Origin: Sorangium cellulosum
GTDB taxonomy: Bacteria > Myxococcota_A > Polyangia > Polyangiales > Polyangiaceae
Direction of reading: 5' to 3'
Assembly (NCBI RefSeq): GCF_002950945.1
Contig: NZ_CP012673.1
Span: forward strand, 1-64,000
DNA length: 64,000 bases
Made by a program: the position numbers and the translations under genes. How positions within the stretch are numbered: the stretch's first letter is position 1; every line of letters starts with the position of its first letter. This document shows positions 27,413 through 37,146 of this stretch, in pieces. The notes under the pieces were generated by a model that worked only from the letters and a program-made list of their open reading frames with translations, ran no database searches and had not been told where the DNA came from.

Positions 27413-29205
27413 GAGATCCCCACCCGCTGCGAGGTCGGCAGCGCCTCGATGGTCGCGAGGTCGTCTTCGAGCTGCTGCTCCTCGGCGAACGACGCGTACA
27501 ACCCGCCGGCGCGGGTGAGCTCGTCGTGCGTGCCGCGCTCCAGGACCTTGCCCTGATCGAGCACGAGGATCGCGTCGCACCGCCGCGCGGCCGCGACCCT
27601 GTGCGTGATCAGGATGACGGTCCGCCGCGCGGCCTGCCGCTCGATCGCCGCGAGGATGGCCTGCTCCGTCTTCGCGTCGACGGCCGAGAGCGGATCGTCG
27701 AGGACGAGGACGCTCGGCTCGCGGATGAGCGCGCGCGCCAGCGCGACGCGCTGGCGTTGACCGCCGGACAGCTGCACGCCCCGCTCCCCGACGACGGTGT
27801 CGAAGCCGTCCGGCAGCGAGAGCACCTCGTTCAGCACCTCGGCCTCGGCCGCGGCCGCGCGGATGGCGTCGCACGACGCGGGCGAGTCCGGATCGTCGAG
27901 CGTGTAGCCGATGTTGCGCGCGACGGTGGTCGAGAACAAAAAGGCGTCCTGCTGCGCGTAGCCGATGCCCGCGCGCACCGTCTCCAGGGGCAGATCGCAG
28001 ATGTCGACGCCGTCGAGGAACACGGCGCCGCGCGGCGTCGGCATGAGCCGGGCGAGCAGGGTGGCGATGGTGCTCTTGCCCGAGCCGGTGCGCCCCACGA
28101 TCGCGAGCGATCGGCCGGCCTCGATCTCGAAGCTCACCCCGTCGACCACCTTCCGGGCGCCGTAGGAGAACGTCAGATCCTTCACCGTGACGGCGCCGCG
28201 GACGACCTCGGGGCGGGGCAGGGGGCCGCTCACGACCTCGGGGACCGCCTCGAAGATCGTCTTGAGCCGCGCGTACCCGGCGCGGCCGCGCTGGACGATC
28301 GCGGCGACGAAGCCGAGGGCGAGCATCGGCCAGGTGAGCCGCAGCAGCGCGAGCCAGAACGAGACGAAGTCGCCCTTCGTCATCCGGCCGTCCAGCACGA
28401 GCTGGCCGCCGTACCAGAACACGACGAGCACGCCGACCGAGCTGATCGCCCCCATGAGCGGCCCCATCGAGCCGCGCAGCTTGGCGAGGGAGAGGCTCTT
28501 CTCGAGGTAGGCCTGGTTCGTGCCGGCGAACGCGGCCATCTCGGACGCCTCGAGCGCGAACGAGCGGACGACCCTGACCCCGGCGAGGCTCGCGAGGACG
28601 CGGTCGCTCATCGCGCCGATCGCCTCCTGGTTCTCGCGGGTGCGCACGAAGAGCCTGGTCGAGAACGACCGCGTGACGAGCATCAAGAGGGGCATCGTGA
28701 CGACCGCCGCCACCGTGAGCTCCCGCGAGATGTTGAGCATGACGTACAGGGCGCTCGAGAAGGCGAAGAGCGAGCCGACGACGTTCAGCAGGCCGAAGCC
28801 GAGCAGCAGCCGCACCTGCGTCAGATCGTTCGTCGCCCGGCTCATGATCTCGCCGGTCGACATCTTGCGGAAGAAGGCCGGCCCGAGCTTGTGCAGGCGC
28901 GCGAGCAGGATCGCCCGGAGCTCGTACTCGACGTTGCGGCCCGCCGTGAAGATGGTGACGCGCGAGAAGACCCGCATCACCGCGGCGCTCACGCTCACCC
29001 CGAGCATGATGAGCGCCGCCCGCGACGCCTCGCTCGACTGGAGCTGCACGGCGGCGTCGACGGCGTCCTTCACGAGGAAGTCGCGCTTCGCCATGAGGAG
29101 CTGCTGCGCCGCGAGCAGCGCCGCGCCGGCGAGGTAGAACGGGAGCTTGTCGCGGAACTGGGCGCCCAGCTCGACGGGGTAGGTTGAGGGATCGCGCTTG
29201 GCCAT
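27409..29205 (-). CDS. ABC exporter half-transporter, subunit A (BmrC/YheI type)
   Basis: 598 residues: six transmembrane helices (about 20-330) followed by a nucleotide-binding domain with Walker A VGRTGSGKST, signature VQLSGGQRQRVALARAL and H-loop ILITHRV. The residue after the Walker B Asp is Asp (LVLDDPLSAVD) rather than catalytic Glu, so this half supplies a degenerate ATP site. Together with the canonical Glu of the next gene, this is the known asymmetric heterodimer pattern (BmrCD, TM287/288). Twenty-five bases separate it from the upstream KOW-protein gene. Confidence 0.93.
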   Translation of the reverse strand: MAKRDPSTYPVELGAQFRDKLPFYLAGAALLAAQQLLMAKRDFLVKDAVDAAVQLQSSEASRAALIMLGVSVSAAVMRVFSRVTIFTAGRNVEYELRAILLARLHKLGPAFFRKMSTGEIMSRATNDLTQVRLLLGFGLLNVVGSLFAFSSALYVMLNISRELTVAAVVTMPLLMLVTRSFSTRLFVRTRENQEAIGAMSDRVLASLAGVRVVRSFALEASEMAAFAGTNQAYLEKSLSLAKLRGSMGPLMGAISSVGVLVVFWYGGQLVLDGRMTKGDFVSFWLALLRLTWPMLALGFVAAIVQRGRAGYARLKTIFEAVPEVVSGPLPRPEVVRGAVTVKDLTFSYGARKVVDGVSFEIEAGRSLAIVGRTGSGKSTIATLLARLMPTPRGAVFLDGVDICDLPLETVRAGIGYAQQDAFLFSTTVARNIGYTLDDPDSPASCDAIRAAAAEAEVLNEVLSLPDGFDTVVGERGVQLSGGQRQRVALARALIREPSVLVLDDPLSAVDAKTEQAILAAIERQAARRTVILITHRVAAARRCDAILVLDQGKVLERGTHDELTRAGGLYASFAEEQQLEDDLATIEALPTSQRVGIS

Positions 29206-29230
29206 GTCAGGGGAGCCGCGCGGGCGGCGC

Positions 29231-30643
29231 TCAGCGCGCCTTGCGCGGCGTCGGGGCGAGCGGCTTGCGGTGCGATGTGGAGAGGGCGGGGCGCTCTTTG
29301 CCGTCGATCACGAGCTCGAGATCGTCGAGCTCGAGCCGGGTCGAGAGCAGGCCGAGCAGGACCCTCGCCCCCCCTCGACCATCGAGCTCGCTCACGACGC
29401 CGACCTTGTCTCCGAAGGGACCTCGTCGGACGCGGACGCGGCTGCCCTTCTCGATCACGCCGCCCTTCGCGGGCTCCGCCGCGGCCTTCGCGGCGGCGTC
29501 CGGCTCGACCGCCGGCGCCCGCTGCGCCCGCTGCGCGGGCTCGGCCGGAGGCCTCTGGGGAGCGTCGGCCTTCGCGTGCTGCTCCGCGTCGGCGTGCTGC
29601 GCCCGTCGCGCCGGCGCGCCGCCCTCACCGGCGTGCTTCGGCCCGGGCCGCGCCTCGCTGCGGCCGCCGCCGGGGCCGCTCGCCGACTTGAACAACGTCG
29701 CCAGGGTCGGCCGGCGTGCGGGGAGGGAGGCCTCCACGCGCTCGTCGCCGCGCGCCCTGGCCTGCTCCATCGAGCGCTCGCGCGCCTTGGCCTGCTCGGA
29801 GCGCCACCGTTCGTTCTCGGCCTCGAGCTCGGCGTGGGCGCGCGCCCGCTCCTGCTCGATGCCCTCGAGCTTGCGGTCGAGCGCGATGTGATCGTTCTCG
29901 CGGGACCACGCGACCAGCCGGTAGATGGGGGCGAGCGCGACGATCGCGTCCTCGAGCTGCTCGTCGAGGATGTCGGCGTGCTCGATCGCCGTCTCGCGCG
30001 CGACGGACCAGCCGATCCAGAGCGGCACCTGCCCGTCGGCGGCGCGGCGGAGCATCTCCGCGATCGCGTCGGGCGTGGCCGCGCTGCAGGCCACGCGATC
30101 GGCGCCGCCGGCGCCGAAGGAGAACTGCTCCGGCAGCGCGTGCAGCGCGCTCGTGAGCTCGGAGGCGAGCGGCGAGGCGTGCTCGCCCGTCGTCGCCTCG
30201 GCCGCCGCGAGGCGGGCCCGGAGGTTGTCGACGTCGACCTTCGCGTCCGGGTGCACGGCGAAGCACACCTCGACGTCGCCCTCGGAGAGGCGCAGCGCGA
30301 GGAAGGCGTGCCGCGTGAAGGGGCTCGGATCGTCGATGGCCTCGGACATCGAGCGGCCTCGGTCGAGGAGGCGATCGAGCTCGTCGCGCGCCGCCTGGTC
30401 GCGCCAGAAGAAGACCCACTGGCAGTCGGCCCGGTGCTTGTTGCGGATCGACGGGTGCTCGTCGGAGCCGTGCACGTCGACCGAGATGCCGAGCTCGGCC
30501 AGCCGGGCGACGACGCCGCGCGCCCAGGCGAGCGCGCGCTGCTTCACCTCGAGCCGGGGGCGCGAGTAGGCCTTCGAGGTCGCTTTCTCGGCGGCGTACG
30601 CGTCGAAGTCACGAGCGGTAAGGTGCAGGGGGGGATGGCTCAT
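29231..30643 (-). CDS. Unrecognised protein with coiled coil and C-terminal KOW motif
   Basis: 470 residues. The N-terminal 250 residues form a globular domain I do not recognise (WVFFWRDQAARDEL, VEVCFAVHPDAKVDVDNLRA). Residues about 255-310 are Glu/Arg/Ala-rich and likely coiled coil. A disordered Ala/Pro/Gln region follows. The last 75 residues contain a KOW-type SH3 fold like that of NusG (KGSRVRVRRGPFGDKVGVVS), which normally contacts RNA polymerase, ribosome or RNA. No signal or membrane segment. It is encoded directly upstream of the ABC exporter genes on the same strand. A nucleic-acid- or ribosome-linked role is inferred from the KOW motif only. Confidence 0.8.
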   Translation of the reverse strand: MSHPPLHLTARDFDAYAAEKATSKAYSRPRLEVKQRALAWARGVVARLAELGISVDVHGSDEHPSIRNKHRADCQWVFFWRDQAARDELDRLLDRGRSMSEAIDDPSPFTRHAFLALRLSEGDVEVCFAVHPDAKVDVDNLRARLAAAEATTGEHASPLASELTSALHALPEQFSFGAGGADRVACSAATPDAIAEMLRRAADGQVPLWIGWSVARETAIEHADILDEQLEDAIVALAPIYRLVAWSRENDHIALDRKLEGIEQERARAHAELEAENERWRSEQAKARERSMEQARARGDERVEASLPARRPTLATLFKSASGPGGGRSEARPGPKHAGEGGAPARRAQHADAEQHAKADAPQRPPAEPAQRAQRAPAVEPDAAAKAAAEPAKGGVIEKGSRVRVRRGPFGDKVGVVSELDGRGGARVLLGLLSTRLELDDLELVIDGKERPALSTSHRKPLAPTPRKAR

Positions 30644-31040
30644 TGCTTCGACTGGTCGCGAGGCGCGGCGTGGGCGGGTGTGCCGTGGTCCGTGGCGGGA
30701 GGCGCAGCGCTCCCGGTGAAAGTCGCGCGGATGGTATCTTGAGGAGGCTCGAAATCAAATCCTCCACACGGCGCGATGGACCCGGGATCGATCCCGGAGA
30801 CGCGCGGTGGTGGCACGCTTGACCGCCCAGACAAGCATGTCACCGTAGGCACTCCTGTGCCCCATGACGAGGGCGATCCCACCGAGTTCATCTAGATCCC
30901 CGCACAGAACGCGCTGCTCCGGCGCAGCGGGGGCGGCTCCCGGGCCGCTCTGGTCGCCTTCTCCACCCAGGCTGCCCGAGCGCACCAAGCACCCGAGCCC
31001 GTGAGCCTGCGAGGCCCGTCGGCCTGACGAAAGAGGAATC
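30644..31040. other. Divergent intergenic region with one doubtful short ORF
   Basis: 397 bases between the KOW gene (minus) and the zinc-ribbon gene (plus). A 39-residue frame at 30776-30895 (MDPGSIPETRGG... to ...DPTEFI) is open, but it has no well-placed ribosome site and weaker third-position GC than real genes here. A GAGGAGG at 30731-30737 is too far from its ATG. No clear promoter was found. Confidence 0.4.
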
Positions 31041-31646
31041 ATGGAACAGCATCGAGACGAGCACATTGTCTGCGCGAGCTGCGGCACGTCGTTCCTGTTC
31101 TCGGCCGCAGAAGCCGCCGTGTATGCCGAACGGAAGCTCGCGGCCCCGCCGAAGCGGTGCCGGACCTGCCGCCGCGCACGAAAGGACAATCGAGGGGATC
31201 ACGAGAGCGCGCCGGCCCGCGCCGCCCAGCCCCACCGCGCTGGCCCGGCCCGGAGCGCCGGGGGGTTCCGTGGCGCCGCGCGAGGCGATGGACGGCCGCG
31301 GAAGCCCCGCTACACCGGCGACGTGAACGAGTACCGGAGCCCGATGCAGGACGCGTACTCGGGGCTGACGCCTGCGTGGACGGTGCCGAGCCACTACCCT
31401 CAGCGCCCGCGCGGCGGCGCGCCCGCCCGCGATGACGGCAACTACCGCGCGCCTTCGTTCGCCGGTGAGCGCCGCGCCGTCGCGCCGAACCGCGCCGCGG
31501 CGCCGCAGCCCCGCGCGCCGCGCACCCGTCCGATGTTCTCGATCACCTGCAAGTCGTGCGGCTCGGAGGGCGAGGTCCCGTTCAAGCCGGTCGAGGGCCG
31601 CGACGTGTTCTGCCAGGCGTGCTACCGCGCGCGCAAACCTTCCTGA
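31041..31646 (+). CDS. Double zinc-ribbon protein with disordered linker
   Basis: 201 residues with an AGAGGAA ribosome site. The N-terminal ribbon (CASCG...CRTCR, residues about 11-45) fits the 'probable zinc-ribbon' zf-trcl type (FLFSAAEAAVYAERKLAAPP spacing). The C-terminal ribbon (CKSCG...CQACY, about 170-196) fits the CxxC-x17-CxxC family. Between them lies an Arg/Pro/Ala-rich linker of about 120 residues, likely disordered and positively charged. Each family usually occurs alone in short proteins, so two ends with different ribbons is less common. Probably a nucleic-acid- or protein-binding adaptor; function unknown. Confidence 0.8.
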   Translation: MEQHRDEHIVCASCGTSFLFSAAEAAVYAERKLAAPPKRCRTCRRARKDNRGDHESAPARAAQPHRAGPARSAGGFRGAARGDGRPRKPRYTGDVNEYRSPMQDAYSGLTPAWTVPSHYPQRPRGGAPARDDGNYRAPSFAGERRAVAPNRAAAPQPRAPRTRPMFSITCKSCGSEGEVPFKPVEGRDVFCQACYRARKPS

Positions 31647-31650
31647 GCTC

Positions 31651-31714
31651 CCCTCCTTGACACGCGGCGCGCTCACCGCGCGCCCTCCTTGACACGCGGC
31701 GCGCTCACCGCGCG
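31651..31714. repeat. Perfect 32-bp tandem duplication with GC hairpins
   Basis: A 32-base unit starting CCCTCCTTGACACGCGG occurs twice without a mismatch (31651-31682, 31683-31714) between converging genes. Each unit includes GCGCG-CTCAC-CGCGC dyad symmetry, so the RNA would fold into two hairpins from either strand. Possibly a bidirectional terminator. Confidence 0.6.
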
Positions 31715-31726
31715 CCGCGCGCCTCC

Positions 31727-33613
<1,887 letters not shown>

Positions 33614-33633
33614 CTGCTGCCGCGGGCGGGCGA

Positions 33634-33653
33634 GGGACCAAGGTCATGGTCCC
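33634..33653. promoter_or_regulatory. Inverted repeat upstream of the second kinase gene
   Basis: GGGACCA-AGGTCA-TGGTCCC: perfect 7-bp arms with a 6-base spacer, 20 bases before the kinase start. It could be an operator, or an mRNA hairpin that hides the ribosome site. Nothing else is visible in the 182-base gap. Confidence 0.4.
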
Positions 33654-33795
33654 CGAGAACCCGCGCCCCTGTAAAGGGTTGGGAGGGATTCCCCTCCCGA
33701 AAGACTGATCCTATTCCGCCTGTGCGTGCCGCGGCTAGGCTACGCGCTCCAGGTGTGGGGCGGATCGCAGCGATTGTGCACGCTGCGCGCGGGGC

Positions 33796-34656
33796 TCACG
33801 GTTCCACCCCGTTTCCCCGCAGCGCGGCGATCCGCCGGGCGATCTCCGCGAACCCGCGCCCCATGGGGTGGGAGGCCACGAACCGCGGCGGCACCGACAG
33901 CTTGCCGAGGTGGGCGCGCACGTTGGAGACCCCGAAGGTCCACGCGAAGGCGGCGAAGGCGACGCCGTCGTTGCCGCTGTCGCCCACGAAGGCGTAGCGG
34001 TACCGTGCCCGGGTCGGATCCTCTCCGAACCGCGCCGAGAGCAGCCGCACGACGCCCGTGGCCTTGTCGGAGGGGTCGCGGGTGAGGTGGAGGTGGACGC
34101 TCGAGAGCAGCGTCCTCACGCCGCGATCGCGCAGCTCGGCGCGCATCCGCGCCACGTCGTCCGACGGTACACGCCGGTGCTCTCCGATGTCGATGGTAAC
34201 GTCGGTCACTCGCTGGTCGTTGTCGTCCGCGAGCGCCGCCGCAGGAAATCGACGCACCATGGCCTCGGCGAGCTCGACAAGCTCGGCGCGGCGGGCGCGC
34301 CGGGTGTCGCGATCCAGCCCACCGAGCGCGACGATGCGGTCAGCGCCGGCGCTCGGCGGGGGCCCTCCGCGGTGCCCGGCCCCGGCGACGGGGGTGGCCG
34401 CCTCTCGGACCAGCGCGACGGCGCCGTTCTCGGCGATCGCCGCGTCGAGCGGCCACTGCCGCAGGATCACCTCGCCCCATCCGGCGGGCCTCCCGGTGCA
34501 GGCGATCAACGTGAGCCCTGTCTCGCGGAGACGGAAGAGCGCGCCGTACGCGGCCTCGGTGAGTGCGCCGTGATCCAGCACGGTGTCGTCCAGGTCGAAG
34601 ATCACCCCGGCGAGGGCGCGGGCGGCGTCGTGGGGCAGCAGGGACAGGGGTTCCAT
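33796..34656 (-). CDS. HAD-superfamily phosphatase, subclass IIB
   Basis: 286 residues. The four HAD motifs are visible: nucleophile loop FDLDDTVLD, LIACTGRP, Lys in KATGVVRLL and the acidic FVGDSGNDGVAF. The cap domain between motifs II and III identifies the IIB (Cof/sucrose-phosphatase/mannosyl-3-phosphoglycerate phosphatase) group. It probably hydrolyses a sugar phosphate in the cytosol, but the substrate cannot be read. It lies 19 bases downstream of the rlmI-like gene and is likely in the same operon. Confidence 0.85.
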   Translation of the reverse strand: MEPLSLLPHDAARALAGVIFDLDDTVLDHGALTEAAYGALFRLRETGLTLIACTGRPAGWGEVILRQWPLDAAIAENGAVALVREAATPVAGAGHRGGPPPSAGADRIVALGGLDRDTRRARRAELVELAEAMVRRFPAAALADDNDQRVTDVTIDIGEHRRVPSDDVARMRAELRDRGVRTLLSSVHLHLTRDPSDKATGVVRLLSARFGEDPTRARYRYAFVGDSGNDGVAFAAFAWTFGVSNVRAHLGKLSVPPRFVASHPMGRGFAEIARRIAALRGNGVEP

Positions 34657-34675
34657 GGGCGGTCGGCCTCGTCCG

Positions 34676-35875
34676 TCAGAGCGCGTCGAGGCGCGCGATC
34701 AGGCTCTTCAGGTAGAGCCCCTCGGGGAAGGCGGCGGGGACGGGGTGGTCCCCGCCCTGGAAGTGCCGGTCGAACACCGCGGCCTGCATGCGCGCCTCGC
34801 GCGCGCCGAGCGCGAGCACCCGGGTGAGGTCGTCGAGGCTCACGGCGCTGGAGCAGGAGCAGAGCACGAGGATGCCGCCCGGGCGGGTGGCACGGCACGC
34901 CCCGGCCGCGAGGCGCCGGTACGCCGTGAGCGCGGCGTCCTTGGAGGCGCGTGTGCCCGCGAGCTTCGGCGGGTCGCAGAGGACGAGGTCGAAGCCCCCG
35001 TCCTTCGAGGCGCGCTGCAGGGCCTTGCGGGCGTCGTCGCGCGTGAAGGTGATCCGGTCGAGCAGCCCGTTCTCCCGCGCGCACTCTGCCCCGACCTCGA
35101 TCGCCGTCGCGCTCTCGTCGACGGCGATCACCTCGCTCGCCCCGCCGCGGGCGGCCGCCATCGCGAACGTGCCGACGAAGCAGAACGCGTCGAGCACGCG
35201 CCGGTTGTGGGCCAGCTGCTCGACGCGCGTCCGCAGCGTCCGCTGGTCCACGTAGAAGCCGGTCTTGTGGCCGAGCGCGAGCGGGATCGTGTAACGCAGC
35301 CCTCGCTCCATGAACCGGAGCTGATCGAGCCCGGCATCGCCCCGCACCACGCCGGCGTCCGCGGTGAACCCCTCGAGCTTCGCGGCCGCCTCCGGGGTCC
35401 TGTCCACGATGGCGCGGGGCGAGAGCGCCGCCTGGAGCGCGTCGAAGATCACCCCCTCGCGGCGCTTGACCCCGATCGTCCCGAGCTGGACGACCACCAC
35501 GTCGCCGAACACGTCGACGATCAGCCCCGGCAGGCCGTCCCCCTCGGCGTGGACGAGCCGGAAGGCGTCGGTCTCGTGGCCGGGCGAGCGCGACGGCAGG
35601 CCGAGCTCGCGGCGGTGGGCGATGGCGCGCTCGATCCGGTGCCGGAACAGGGCCGCGTCGATCGGCCGGTCCTCGCGCGTGTACATGCGCACCGGGATGG
35701 CCGAGCGCGGGGTGTAGAGCCCACGACCGAGAACGCTGCCGTAGGGGTCGGTGACCACGACCTCGTCGCCGGCCACCGCGCCGCCCTCGATGCGCGCGAT
35801 CGCCTGCGCGAACACCCAGGGATGCCCCGACCACACGGGCCGAACATGACCGGGCTTCAACGTAACGATGGGCAT
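34676..35875 (-). CDS. rlmI: RlmI-type class I rRNA large-subunit methyltransferase
   Basis: 399 residues. An N-terminal PUA domain (about 1-75, including SGHPWVFAQAIARIEG) is followed by a linking domain and a Rossmann SAM-binding fold: motif I DAFCFVGTFAMAAARGG, acidic VIAVDE and the DPP motif in LVLCDPPKLA. This PUA-plus-methyltransferase layout is that of RlmI, which makes 5-methylcytosine at position 1962 of 23S rRNA in E. coli. The target here is inferred. The HAD phosphatase gene follows. Confidence 0.88.
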   Translation of the reverse strand: MPIVTLKPGHVRPVWSGHPWVFAQAIARIEGGAVAGDEVVVTDPYGSVLGRGLYTPRSAIPVRMYTREDRPIDAALFRHRIERAIAHRRELGLPSRSPGHETDAFRLVHAEGDGLPGLIVDVFGDVVVVQLGTIGVKRREGVIFDALQAALSPRAIVDRTPEAAAKLEGFTADAGVVRGDAGLDQLRFMERGLRYTIPLALGHKTGFYVDQRTLRTRVEQLAHNRRVLDAFCFVGTFAMAAARGGASEVIAVDESATAIEVGAECARENGLLDRITFTRDDARKALQRASKDGGFDLVLCDPPKLAGTRASKDAALTAYRRLAAGACRATRPGGILVLCSCSSAVSLDDLTRVLALGAREARMQAAVFDRHFQGGDHPVPAAFPEGLYLKSLIARLDAL

Positions 35876-36111
35876 GATGGAATCCGATCGCTTTCGATGT
35901 GGGCAGGGCCGCCCGCAGAGGCGGCCCTGCCGTGACGTTTGCCGCCGGAGCTAGTACCCTGCGGAACGGCGCGCGTGTGAACCTTCCGCCACAGCGCGCC
36001 GTGGCGGCCGATGCACGGCGGCGTGCTTCGTGGCCATGGTGACGACAATCCAGCGAGATGGTCGATGGCATCCCGGTTGCTAACTTCCCTGCACCGAAGA
36101 GGAGTCGCCCG

Positions 36112-37035
36112 ATGCGCCGTTGCTTGACCCATGCCCTTGTTGCGGTGGCGATGACCGCGCCGCTGAGCGCGCTCGCGCAGGAGGACCCGAACTGTCCTCC
36201 CGGCGCGTGGTTTTGCGAGGAAGTGGAGCCGCCTCGTGACGCCGGGGAGCCGCCGCCCGCCGCGGCGCCCGAGGAGGCTCCCCCGGCCGAGGCGCTGCCC
36301 CCGCCTCCGGCCCCGCCGCGCCGCCAACGTGCCGGCCGGCCGGCTCAGCCGCCCGTCGTCATCTACCAGACCCCGTCGGGGCCGCCGCCGCAGGTCATCG
36401 TCGTGGCGCCCGGGGCCACGCCGCCGCCCCGCGTGATCGTCCGTCGCATGACGCCGCCCGTTCCGCCGCCGCCGCCGAAGCGGCGCTGGAGGCGCCAGTG
36501 GGGCATCAACCTCCGGATGCAGGGCCTCATGATGGGAGAGGAGCACGGCGGGGCCGAGAACGCCGGGATGGGCGGCGTCGGGATCAGCCTGCGTTACCGG
36601 CCCATCCCCGCGTTCGCGTTCGACGTCGGCGCCGACTTCCTCGGAGGCACCGACTACAACGGCTACGCGCGGACCGAGGTGCCGCTCTCGCTGAGCGGGA
36701 TCCTGTTCGTCAACCCGCGCAGCCGCACCCAGTTCTACTTCACGGGGGGCCTGCACATGTCGCACGCCGAGGTCGAGCGGCCCTGGAGCAGCGCCGCGTC
36801 CGGCGGCACGGAGTTCTCTCCGAACACGGAGTACGACTACTTCGGCGCGCACGGCGGCATCGGCCTCGAGTTCCGGCTCTCCCGCCGGCTCGCCCTGAAC
36901 ATCGACGCGCTCGGCTTCGTGCGCGGCCGCACGGACGATGGCGTCGTTCCCGAGTTCACGGATCCCGAGACCGGTCGCACGACCGACACCTCGGGGGGTG
37001 GGCTCTTCCGCGGTGGGCTCAGCATCTACTGGTGA
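36112..37035 (+). CDS. Putative outer-membrane beta-barrel protein
   Basis: 307 residues from the ATG at 36112, which has a GAGGAG ribosome site and is followed directly by a signal peptide (AVAMTAPLSALAQ). Residues about 45-120 are a proline-rich, likely periplasmic, linker with IYQTPSG and VIVVAPG repeats. The remainder alternates polar and hydrophobic residues (GVGISLRYRPIPAFAFDVGA, FYFTGGLHMSH, GIGLEFRLSRRLALNIDA) and ends with the aromatic residue Trp, as outer-membrane barrels do. No named family recognised. Confidence 0.78.
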   Translation: MRRCLTHALVAVAMTAPLSALAQEDPNCPPGAWFCEEVEPPRDAGEPPPAAAPEEAPPAEALPPPPAPPRRQRAGRPAQPPVVIYQTPSGPPPQVIVVAPGATPPPRVIVRRMTPPVPPPPPKRRWRRQWGINLRMQGLMMGEEHGGAENAGMGGVGISLRYRPIPAFAFDVGADFLGGTDYNGYARTEVPLSLSGILFVNPRSRTQFYFTGGLHMSHAEVERPWSSAASGGTEFSPNTEYDYFGAHGGIGLEFRLSRRLALNIDALGFVRGRTDDGVVPEFTDPETGRTTDTSGGGLFRGGLSIYW

Positions 37036-37146
37036 GCGGCTCGTCGTCGCCTCCTGTGCGCCCTGGCCGGCCGGGGCGCACGGTTTCTTTCTCCTGAGGG
37101 TTCCCATCGCGGTCCGGGTCGGCTCCAGGCGGTATAACGCCGCGTC

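Noticed and set aside
30776..30895. 39-residue open frame
   Set aside because: There is no ribosome site at useful distance and third-position GC is below that of nearby genes; kept only as a note in the intergenic entry.
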